The position numbers were made by a program, and so were the translations under genes. From Acidobacteriaceae bacterium (GTDB taxonomy: Bacteria > Acidobacteriota > Terriglobia > Terriglobales > Acidobacteriaceae), in assembly GCA_003165005.1 (NCBI GenBank), contig PLSB01000158.1:1-48089 (forward strand): a stretch of DNA of 48,089 nucleotides, given 5' to 3'. Positions 8,248 through 16,276 of the stretch are shown piece by piece (position 1 is the stretch's first letter; each line of letters begins with the position of its first letter). The notes under the pieces were generated by a model. That model was not told the DNA's origin, searched no databases, and worked only from the letters and a program-made list of their open reading frames with translations.

Positions 8248-9249
8248 TCAGAAGTCGACAGCCTCGACCTCGCGGCAGACATTCATGATGGCCTCGGCCT
8301 GGCGGAATCCCGCAATCTCCGGCGATTCGCCTTCCTGGAGCCGGCCCTGCGCCAGCGCTTCGCGCAGGCTGGCCACCATGGGATGATCGAAGGCCAGCGG
8401 CGCGGGGTTCTTTTCGGGATTGGCAAGCGCGAAGTCGAGGCCGGCCTCCATACCGAGCGTAAGATAGGCGTTTTCGAGATCGTCCTTCACTGTTGTTGGA
8501 GTGCCCCACGCAAAGTTTGAGAGCCCTACGATGAGATGCACACCCTTGAGATCGGGATCGGCAGAGATGAGCCGCATGGCATCGAGGCCGATATTTACCA
8601 GGCCGTAAGTATCAGCGCCCACCGGCGCAAGACCTGTGTCGATGATGATCTGGTCGTTGCGGCGGCCGGCTTTGGTTTGGAGCAGCTCGACGAAATACTT
8701 CGCGGCACGGTAGGAGTCCTGAGGGTTGAGGCACTGGGCTGCACCGTCGGGCACGAATGTCTCAGAGGCCATCACCACGGCGAGCGTGTCATAGTGCTTG
8801 ACGAGCTCGACCATCTCATCGAGCCGCTCGCGCGACGCCGCCAGTGAGTTCACAATCGGCGGGCCGCTTCTTAAGCGATCGTAGTGTTCAAGCGCCACAC
8901 GATGGTAGTCGACCGAGGGGTTGTCAAAGGCGATGGGCGTCGATGTAGCTTCCTGAATAGCCGGAATGACGTCGGGCAGGAAGTCGAGCATCTCCTGGCG
9001 GCGCACTTGAATGCGCTGCGTCCCATCCAGGTTGAGCGTGAGGTAGTCGGCGCCAACCTCTGTCTGCAGCCGCGCGAGTTGCTGGTAGCCGGCCGGATTA
9101 CGCTCAGTGAATGCCCGGCGCGCACGCGCATAGGAGTTGTTCATCAACTCGCCGATGATGTGAAGTTTGCGGGGCATCTCGATGCGCTGTTCTCCAGGTT
9201 CGAGGGGAGTTGTTGGATCAATACGGTCCAATTTTAGTCGAGACCACAA
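8248..9249 (-). CDS. MeTr-type methyltetrahydrofolate:corrinoid methyltransferase (pterin-binding/dihydropteroate synthase-like)
   Basis: 333 aa; HIIGELMNNSYARARRAF, VGADYLTLNLDGTQ, IAFDNPSVDYHRVALEHY, IVNSLAASRERLDEMVELVKHYDTLAVVM, DTGLAPVGADTYGLVNIGLDAMRLI, VGLSNFAWGTPTTVKDDLENAYLTLGMEAGLDFALANPEK. Confidence 0.9.
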   Translation of the reverse strand: MWSRLKLDRIDPTTPLEPGEQRIEMPRKLHIIGELMNNSYARARRAFTERNPAGYQQLARLQTEVGADYLTLNLDGTQRIQVRRQEMLDFLPDVIPAIQEATSTPIAFDNPSVDYHRVALEHYDRLRSGPPIVNSLAASRERLDEMVELVKHYDTLAVVMASETFVPDGAAQCLNPQDSYRAAKYFVELLQTKAGRRNDQIIIDTGLAPVGADTYGLVNIGLDAMRLISADPDLKGVHLIVGLSNFAWGTPTTVKDDLENAYLTLGMEAGLDFALANPEKNPAPLAFDHPMVASLREALAQGRLQEGESPEIAGFRQAEAIMNVCREVEAVDF

Positions 9250-9292
9250 CTAAATATCCAGTGCAAAGGTAAAGTCTTCATAAAGACCTGGC

Positions 9293-10933
9293 CTATATCG
9301 CGGTTTTGGCGTCTTTTGCGGCCGGCGGCGAGCCAGGGGCTGGCTCAGATTCCGGCGCAGCCGGCCTATTCGGCGCGGCCTCAGAGTCCTTGAGCGCTGC
9401 ATCGGAGCGCCTGGCCGAGTGGTCCCGGCCAAGCCAAAGATTTGCCCAGGCCGATGTCCCGCGCAGTCCCTGATTCTGGATCACGGGAGCGTGGTCGAGC
9501 ATATGCTGTTCGCTGCCCTCGTGCTTCAGGCGCTCGTAGGCGCGCAGCCAGATGCACTCGCCATACCCATCCACTTCGCAACGGCCCTCGCGCGTGCCGC
9601 CGCAGGGGCCGTTGCGCTGGTTCTTGGCGCACTGCGATTCGGGGCAGAGAAACGCGATGTCGGGCAACGAACAGTCTCCGCAATCTTTGCAGTGGTAAAG
9701 AACCGACTTGCCGAGCATCTCCAGCGCCCGCATCGGCGCCGGTCCCTGCATGGGATCGCGCGCGCGCGCGCAGAGGCTTGCGCCTAGTCTCGCGATCGGC
9801 TTGCCCACTTCGAACATGGTGTTGTGCGCCAGTTTTGAGATGGCGTAGACCATGGTCACGTGCCGGCGGGATTCCTGAGGCCGCGGCGCCTCACGCTCGG
9901 GGTCGGCGAGACCGGTCCCGGGATTCGCCTCGTAATAAAAGAATTCGTCCGGCCGGGAGAACTGGATTTCGCGGGCAAACTGCTTCCAGTCATCGGGGCC
10001 AAACGAGCGTTCCATGGCGAGGATGCTCTCGATCGATTTGAAATCGTGCACTCCACCCAGGTACGCGCCGCGGTAACCCAAGCCACGGCAGATGGCAATC
10101 TGTTTCGCCGCAAACTCGATGAAGAAAGCCTTGCCGCGATCGGGCGACTGGCCGTGAAGCCTCGACAGCTCGAAAAGCGGTTCGGAAACCACAACGCCAG
10201 GGATGCGGCCCTGGTGAAAGATTTGTGCGACACGAGAACTTAATAGGTACACGTTGCCGATCAGGGGCGTGTCCTTGGCGCCATGCGCATCCATGTAGCA
10301 CCGCAGCTCCGAGGTCTTGCGCGCATCAAAGCCGATCTGGCTGATGATGAACTGCGCGCCGCTCTCGATTTTCTTCTTGAGCTTCAGATACTGCGGAACC
10401 ACCTCGCCCTCGCGCAGTTTGAAGTTCGTGGTCACAGCGCCGATGCAGAACTGCGTTTTGCCCAGCCGCTGGCCGCCGTTGGCCGCGCCACCGCCCAGAC
10501 CCTGGTTCATCTTGTTGAGCAGCGAGATCAGGCCAACCGAGTCGATGTCGAAAACCGGCTTTGCCAATCCGCCGGCCCCACTCACCGGGTAATCACCGGT
10601 CATGGCCAGGATGTTGTGAAAGCCTTCGCTGTTCAGCATCCAGGCTTCGCTCTCCAGGCCATTGCGGTTCTGGTCTTTGCAGGTAAGGTGGATCACGACT
10701 TCCTTGCCGGCGTAGAGAAGGGGCCGGCCTAGCGCAAGCGGCGCCAGTTGAGGGTTGCCGCCGGCATTATCGGTAATCGAGATCCAGTCGATCTCGGGGC
10801 AAGCGACGAGCTCATTGGCAAAACTTCGCGCCTTGATCGCGCTCGCCTCAGACATGGAACCGCGCACCGATACCAGCTCAGTGGCAATGAGAAAACGCGA
10901 GCCATCGTCCAGCTTTTCACGCAGCGACTGCAT
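9293..10933 (-). CDS. Methylenetetrahydrofolate reductase (MetF-like) fused to a MetV-like zinc/Fe-S C-terminal domain
   Basis: Start set at ATG 10933 (MQSLREKLDDGSRFLIATELVSVRGS), in frame with the 899-aa ORF. MetF-like TIM barrel followed by YHCKDCGDCSLPDIAFLCPESQCAKNQRNGPCGGTREGRCEV. ORF sequence upstream of 10933 is antisense to fdhD and is discounted. Confidence 0.85.
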   Translation of the reverse strand: MQSLREKLDDGSRFLIATELVSVRGSMSEASAIKARSFANELVACPEIDWISITDNAGGNPQLAPLALGRPLLYAGKEVVIHLTCKDQNRNGLESEAWMLNSEGFHNILAMTGDYPVSGAGGLAKPVFDIDSVGLISLLNKMNQGLGGGAANGGQRLGKTQFCIGAVTTNFKLREGEVVPQYLKLKKKIESGAQFIISQIGFDARKTSELRCYMDAHGAKDTPLIGNVYLLSSRVAQIFHQGRIPGVVVSEPLFELSRLHGQSPDRGKAFFIEFAAKQIAICRGLGYRGAYLGGVHDFKSIESILAMERSFGPDDWKQFAREIQFSRPDEFFYYEANPGTGLADPEREAPRPQESRRHVTMVYAISKLAHNTMFEVGKPIARLGASLCARARDPMQGPAPMRALEMLGKSVLYHCKDCGDCSLPDIAFLCPESQCAKNQRNGPCGGTREGRCEVDGYGECIWLRAYERLKHEGSEQHMLDHAPVIQNQGLRGTSAWANLWLGRDHSARRSDAALKDSEAAPNRPAAPESEPAPGSPPAAKDAKTAI

Positions 10934-11062
10934 CAGCCAGAAGTTTACACAAACTGGGCCTGGGACGCACGGGTTCGGCAAGGCAACGCCGGTCAATATT
11001 GACAATCGGCCGCTGGCTGAGCGAAGGTCAATTCCGGAAAGAGGGGCCGGAAAGGAGCGGCG

Positions 11063-11872
11063 ATGCAGCCACCGGCGCACAGTGTGGTGCTGACCCAGGT
11101 GACGGAGTGGCATGACGGCGCAGTGCGCGCCGTTGAGGACATGCTTGCCGTCGAGGAGCCGCTGGAGATTCGCCTGAACGGCGCGCCCGTGACGGTGACC
11201 ATGCGCACGCCGGGACACGATGTGGAACTGGCGGCCGGGTTCTTGCTCACCGAGGGCATCATCGAGAGCGCCGATGAGATCGCCGCGATGCGTGGGGCCG
11301 GCGTGGAGACAAGCGCGAAGAGCAACACGGTGGACGTGGAGTTGCGCACACGGAACTTCGAGGCGGCGGAACTGCAACGCAACTTTTTTACCGCCTCGAG
11401 CTGCGGTATCTGCGGCAAGGCGACGATCGAATCCATCCGGAGGCGCGGGCTGTGCGCTCCCAATCCAAACTTTCGCGTGCGGCCCGAGGTGCTGTGCAGC
11501 CTGCCCGAGGCGATTCGCGCCGAGCAGGCGGTGTTTGAGCGCACCGGAGGCCTTCATGCTGCGGCGTTGTTTGATGCCGAGGGAACGCTCGTGGCCCTCC
11601 GCGAGGACATCGGGCGGCACAATGCAGTGGACAAGGTGATTGGCTGGGCGATGCATGCCGCCAAATTGCCGCTCGGGGAATCTATTTTGATGGTGAGCGG
11701 GCGCGGCGGCTTCGAGATCGTACAAAAGGCGTTGGCCGCCGGCGTACCCGTGCTGGCGTCGGTCTCCGCGCCCTCCAGCCTCGCGGTGCAACTGGCCCGG
11801 GAGATGGGGATGACGCTGATCGGCTTTTTGCGTGGGCGGCGGTTTATCGTATATGCAGGCGCGTCGCGGTGA
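11063..11872 (+). CDS. fdhD: Formate dehydrogenase accessory sulfurtransferase FdhD
   Basis: 269 aa; AVEEPLEIRLNGAPVTVTMRTPGHDVELAAGFLLTEGII, SSCGICGKATIES, EDIGRHNAVDKVIGWAM, SGRGGFEIVQKAL. Confidence 0.95.
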   Translation: MQPPAHSVVLTQVTEWHDGAVRAVEDMLAVEEPLEIRLNGAPVTVTMRTPGHDVELAAGFLLTEGIIESADEIAAMRGAGVETSAKSNTVDVELRTRNFEAAELQRNFFTASSCGICGKATIESIRRRGLCAPNPNFRVRPEVLCSLPEAIRAEQAVFERTGGLHAAALFDAEGTLVALREDIGRHNAVDKVIGWAMHAAKLPLGESILMVSGRGGFEIVQKALAAGVPVLASVSAPSSLAVQLAREMGMTLIGFLRGRRFIVYAGASR

Positions 11873-11938
11873 TTGCCGTAAGAGTGGGCTACCGGTTTCG
11901 TGCTCGGTTAAGAAGTGGAAGATTGAGGTTCGTGCTTT

Positions 11939-11970
11939 CCCACGTCCCAGAATCGGGACGTGGGGCACCC
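11939..11970. repeat. Palindrome cccacgtcccagaatcgggacgtggggcaccc between fdhD and the FDH gene
   Basis: Inverted repeat CCACGTCCC/GGGACGTGG with 6-nt loop. Confidence 0.6.
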
Positions 11971-12090
11971 GCCGCTCTCGGGGCCGATTCACGAAGAATT
12001 CATAGAAGATGCTTTCCCTTGCTAAGAAAAAGCTTTACGGGCCCATGGAAGCCGTACTAGCATCCTCAAATCGGTCACGGGAGGTCGTGA

Positions 12091-15072
12091 TTGAGCATGG
12101 CAGTGACTGTGAATGGCAATGCCCTGGAGTTCACCCAGGGTGAGCGTCTGATCGATTTAATCAATCGCAACGCCGGGCGCAGCTGCATCCAGCTTGCCCA
12201 GGTCTGCTATCACCCGCAACTCGGGCCCATTCAGACCTGCGACACCTGCATGGTGGAAGCCGACGGCAAGCTGGTGCGCGCCTGCGCGACGGAGGCCGTG
12301 GACGGCATGCGCGTGGAGACCCATTCGCCGCGGGCGACGGCCGCGCAATGCGAGGCCTTCGACCGGATTCTGAGCAATCACTTGCTCTACTGCACGGTCT
12401 GCGATAACAGCAACGGCAATTGCACGGTCCACAACACCACCAAGCTCCTCGGCATCGAGCACCAGGAGATCCCCTACCAGCCCAAGCCCTACGCAGTGGA
12501 CACGAGCAACCCGTTCTATCGCTACGATCCGCAGCAGTGCATTCTGTGCGGGCGTTGCGTGGAGGCGTGCCAGAACCTGCAAGTGAACGAGACGCTCACG
12601 ATCAACTGGGAGGACCCGCATCCGCGCGTGCTGTGGGATGGCGGCGTTCCAATCAACGAGTCAAGCTGCGTTTCGTGCGGGCATTGCGTCACGGTGTGCC
12701 CGTGCAATGCGCTGATGGAAAAATCGATGCTGGGCGAAGCGGGCTACTTTACCGGTCTGCCGCAGCAGACCCTGAATGGAATGATCGACATGGTGAAGGA
12801 CGTGGAGCCAGAAGTGGGCTACGGCGGGATCATGAAAGTGTCGGAGATGGAAGCCGAGATGCGCGAGTCCCGCATCAAGCGCACCAAGACAGTGTGCACC
12901 TATTGCGGCGTGGGCTGCAGCTTCGACATCTGGACCAGGGATCGCCACATTCTGAAGGTGGAACCGGCCGACGGCCCGGCGAACGGCGTTTCCACGTGCA
13001 TCAAGGGCAAGTTCGGTTGGGACTTCGTGAACAGTCCCGACCGGCTGACCAGGCCGCTCATTCGCGAAGGCGGCGGTTTTCGCGAGGCCGGCTGGGACGA
13101 GGCTCTGGACCTGGTGGCGCGGCGCTTCCGCGAAATCAGAGCGGAGCACGGGCCCGACGCGCTGGCTTTCATCTCTTCGTCGAAGTGCACCAATGAAGAG
13201 AGCTATCTGATGCAGAAACTGGCGCGGGCCGTGATCGGCACGAATAACATGGACAACTGCTCGCGGTATTGCCAGGCTCCGGCGACCGCCGGCCTATTTC
13301 GCACGGTCGGCTACGGCGGCGATTCCGGGTCCATCAGCGACATTGAAAAGGCGGCGCTGGTCGTCATCATCGGCAGCAACACCGCGGAGAGTCACCCGGT
13401 GCTGGCCACGCGCATCAAGCGCTCGCACAAGCTGCGCGGGCAAAAGCTCATCGTTTCAGACCTTCGCGAAAATGAGATGGCGCGGCGCGCCGACATTCAC
13501 CTGCACGCCCGCCCCGGCACGGATCTCATCTGGCTTTCGGCGGTGACCAAATACATCTTCGATCACGGCCTGGCCAACGAAGACTTTATCGCCAAGTGGG
13601 TAAAGGGCGCGGAGCAGTACCGCAAGAGCCTTGATTCCTTTACGCTCGCGATGGCGAGCGAACGCACGGGGCTGCCGGCCGAGACCATCGAAAAAGTGGC
13701 GCGCATGGTGGCCGAGGCTGACAGCGTGTGCGTGTGCTGGGCGATGGGCGTGACGCAGCACGTGATGGGTTCGGACACATCGACGGCGATTTCGAACCTG
13801 CTGCTCGCCACCGGCAATTACATGCGGCCGGGCACGGGCGCATACCCGCTGCGCGGCCATAACAACGTGCAGGGCGCGAGCGATCACGGCGCGATGCCCA
13901 ACTACTTCCCCGGCTATCAGAAGGTGGACGACCCAGAGATTCGCGCCCGCTTCGAGAAGGCGTGGGGCGTTGCGCTGCCGCCCAAGCCGGGTCTCGACAA
14001 CCACATGATGATCGACGCCATCCACGACGGGCGGTTGAAATCCATGTATATGTTCGGCGAAGAGATCAGTTTGGTCGACTCCAACGCGAACTACGTGGCG
14101 GCCGCGCTTGAGAAGCTCGACTTCTTCGTCATGCAGGAAATCTTCTTCTCCGAGAGCTGCCGCTTTGCCGACGTGATTCTGCCGGCCAGCCCAAGCCTGG
14201 AAAAGGAAGGCACGTTTACCAGCACGGAACGGCGAATTCAGCGGTTGTATCGTGCCATGGAGCCATTGGGTGAGAGCCGGCCCGATTGGGAGATTCTCAT
14301 TGACCTCGCCAACCGGCTGGGCGCGCACTGGACGTACAAGCATCCATCCGAAATCTACGAGGAAATCGCTGCGGTGACGCCGCTGATGGCCGGCGTGACC
14401 TACGAGCGGCTGGAGGGCTATAAGACGCTGCAGTGGCCGGTGGCTGCCGACGGCAGCGACCAGCCTCTGCTTTATACAACGCAATTCAAATCCGCCGATG
14501 GCAAGGCGACCTTCTACTTCGTGCCATGGACCGAGCCGAGCGATCAGCAGAACACGGAGTACGATCTGCACCTGAACAACGGACGCCTGCTCGAGCACTT
14601 TCACGAAGGCAACATGACTTACCGCACGGCCGGCATTCGCGATAAGACGCCGTCGACGTTTGTCGAAGTTTCGCCGGAACTGGCCAAGGAGCGCGGCATC
14701 CGCACCGGCGCGCTGGTGGAGCTCGATTCGCGCTACGGCAAAGTGACCGTGCAGGCGGTAGTTACTTCGCGCGTGAACGGCAAAGAGCTGTACATGCCCA
14801 TGAACTCCGTCGCAGAGCCGGTGAATCGCCTGACCAGCAGCTATGCCGACAAAGCGACCCACACGCCTGCCTACAAGGAAACTTCGGTGCGTATGACCGT
14901 CCTCAATCCTTCCGGTCGAGATCCGCTCCCGCGCGGCAACTCGCGCCACGGAGCGCCTACGCCCAAGAGGGGCGTGGAGGTCGAGCGCAAGTGGGCGCGC
15001 GCGGACTACCATCAACCGGGCCAGAATCTGGTCCAGATCGAGAATGTTGCCGCGGCCGGCAAGGAGAGATAG
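12091..15072 (+). CDS. Formate dehydrogenase alpha subunit, YrhE/YjgC type (2Fe-2S, 4Fe-4S and Mo-bisMGD domains)
   Basis: 993 aa; N-terminal [2Fe-2S] (CYHPQLGPIQTCDTC), two 4Fe-4S motifs (CILCGRCVEAC, CVSCGHCVTVC), CTYCGVGCSF, NNMDNCSRYCQAPATAGLFRTVGYGGDSGSI, MGVTQHVMGSDTSTAISNLLLATGNYMRPGTGAYPLRGHNNVQGASD, NNGRLLEHFHEGNMT. Confidence 0.93.
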   Translation: MSMAVTVNGNALEFTQGERLIDLINRNAGRSCIQLAQVCYHPQLGPIQTCDTCMVEADGKLVRACATEAVDGMRVETHSPRATAAQCEAFDRILSNHLLYCTVCDNSNGNCTVHNTTKLLGIEHQEIPYQPKPYAVDTSNPFYRYDPQQCILCGRCVEACQNLQVNETLTINWEDPHPRVLWDGGVPINESSCVSCGHCVTVCPCNALMEKSMLGEAGYFTGLPQQTLNGMIDMVKDVEPEVGYGGIMKVSEMEAEMRESRIKRTKTVCTYCGVGCSFDIWTRDRHILKVEPADGPANGVSTCIKGKFGWDFVNSPDRLTRPLIREGGGFREAGWDEALDLVARRFREIRAEHGPDALAFISSSKCTNEESYLMQKLARAVIGTNNMDNCSRYCQAPATAGLFRTVGYGGDSGSISDIEKAALVVIIGSNTAESHPVLATRIKRSHKLRGQKLIVSDLRENEMARRADIHLHARPGTDLIWLSAVTKYIFDHGLANEDFIAKWVKGAEQYRKSLDSFTLAMASERTGLPAETIEKVARMVAEADSVCVCWAMGVTQHVMGSDTSTAISNLLLATGNYMRPGTGAYPLRGHNNVQGASDHGAMPNYFPGYQKVDDPEIRARFEKAWGVALPPKPGLDNHMMIDAIHDGRLKSMYMFGEEISLVDSNANYVAAALEKLDFFVMQEIFFSESCRFADVILPASPSLEKEGTFTSTERRIQRLYRAMEPLGESRPDWEILIDLANRLGAHWTYKHPSEIYEEIAAVTPLMAGVTYERLEGYKTLQWPVAADGSDQPLLYTTQFKSADGKATFYFVPWTEPSDQQNTEYDLHLNNGRLLEHFHEGNMTYRTAGIRDKTPSTFVEVSPELAKERGIRTGALVELDSRYGKVTVQAVVTSRVNGKELYMPMNSVAEPVNRLTSSYADKATHTPAYKETSVRMTVLNPSGRDPLPRGNSRHGAPTPKRGVEVERKWARADYHQPGQNLVQIENVAAAGKER

Positions 15073-15074
15073 CC

Positions 15075-15620
15075 ATGGCGCGACCGATTGCATTTGAAGT
15101 GCCGCCCTACGATCCGCGCGAGACGCTGCGCAAGCGGCTGGAAGCGGTTCCCGTTGAGCACGCCGAGGCGCTGCTCGAGAGCTACGAGTTGCTCGAGCAG
15201 TTGCACCAGACCGGAACATTGCGCGTGCTGACCGGCGCGCTCGCCGCGGGCAACCAGATTCTGGAAACCGCCGTGGAGGCGGCGCATTCAGCAGAAGCGG
15301 TCCGCGCCACGCGCAACGCCATTCTGCTGGGTAAGATGCTTGCCAGCATCAACCCGGAGGTTCTGGAGGGTATTGTGGCGGCAGTGAGCGAGACGTTGGG
15401 CAGCCACCAGAAACCGGTCATCGAACCGCCCGGACTGCTCGCACTGCTCAGCCACTTCCGTCGCAAGGAACTGCGCCGGAGCGTGGCCCTCATCAACCGC
15501 TTCCTTGAAAATCTCGGCAACCAGATCAAGTTGCAGGGGGAATTTGAGGATCGCGAAGCTCACACAAGCTCCCCCACAGGAGAGAAACGGCGATCTCAAC
15601 CGGCTCGTGAAGGTCACTGA
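15075..15620 (+). CDS. DUF1641 family protein (YrhD/YjgD-like FDH partner)
   Basis: ATG at 15075, 2 bp after the FDH stop; LLESYELLEQLHQTGTLRVLTGALAAGNQILETAVEAAHSAEAVRATRNAILLGKMLASINPE. C-terminus overlaps an RHS-like fragment. Confidence 0.8.
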   Translation: MARPIAFEVPPYDPRETLRKRLEAVPVEHAEALLESYELLEQLHQTGTLRVLTGALAAGNQILETAVEAAHSAEAVRATRNAILLGKMLASINPEVLEGIVAAVSETLGSHQKPVIEPPGLLALLSHFRRKELRRSVALINRFLENLGNQIKLQGEFEDREAHTSSPTGEKRRSQPAREGH

Positions 15621-15700
15621 CAATCGCCGGTCCGGGAACAACGTCATCACCTATAGCTACGACAATGCCTGCAACGTCGCGACCGTCAATGGCGCTTATT
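15589..15700 (+). pseudogene. RHS/YD-repeat protein remnant
   Basis: Frame of ORF 15505..15753 reads GDLNRLVKVTDNRRSGNNVITYSYDNACNVATVNG, resembling RHS/YD repeats (LTRVTDxxxG...YxYDxxGNxxxV). Confidence 0.55.
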
Positions 15701-15978
15701 GTGTGTGGATCGAGCACCAGCCCGAACCGGAAGGCCTGTTTATGAGGCAGTAAATTCCAGGTGGGCGACCATCCTGCCGGAACTCTGAATAAAACATTTG
15801 GAGCGTATCTTTCCCGGCCTTCTGGAGCGATAAAGAGCCGGTGAGCGTCGAGTATTTGATTCACGCTTCTATTCAAATGACAAACGCCCTATCAGGCATT
15901 CAGACCAAGCAAGTGCGGACCTCACGTCTGGCAATCTAAGGCATTTTCACTATTCCTATAGGGTGGGTTTCGTGGTTT

Positions 15979-16018
15979 CCCACCCTTTTCACAAAGAACG
16001 TGAAAAGGATGGGGCACG
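15979..16018. repeat. REP-like palindrome, copy 1
   Basis: cccacccttttcac-aaagaac-gtgaaaaggatggggcac; same consensus as 42747-42796 and 46323-46360. Confidence 0.7.
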
Positions 16019-16276
16019 GAGTTTCCTTACAGCATCAGTGAAAATGCCGTATGGCGCAGCTATCTGTCTTTCACATTTATCAGACCCGCTTGGGGCAGAG
16101 GATGGCCAAGCTGCCTCGGGGAAATATTCTCTGAGCAACGGAGTTGCCTCCATAACGACTATGACGGCTTTCAAACCAAGATCAAGACCAAGTGGAACGT
16201 AAAGCAGATCACTGATCATCTTACGATTCCTTAGATTTGCAGCGACTTTGTGACACGATGTTCCATTCTCAAAGCA

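Noticed and set aside
10934-11992. N-terminal extension of the 899-aa MetF-MetV ORF
   Set aside because: Antisense to fdhD; translation is His/Arg-rich, and MQSLREKL at 10933 starts the recognisable MetF domain.
13456-15219. 587-aa minus-strand ORF opposite the formate dehydrogenase
   Set aside because: Antisense shadow frame of a highly conserved FDH gene.
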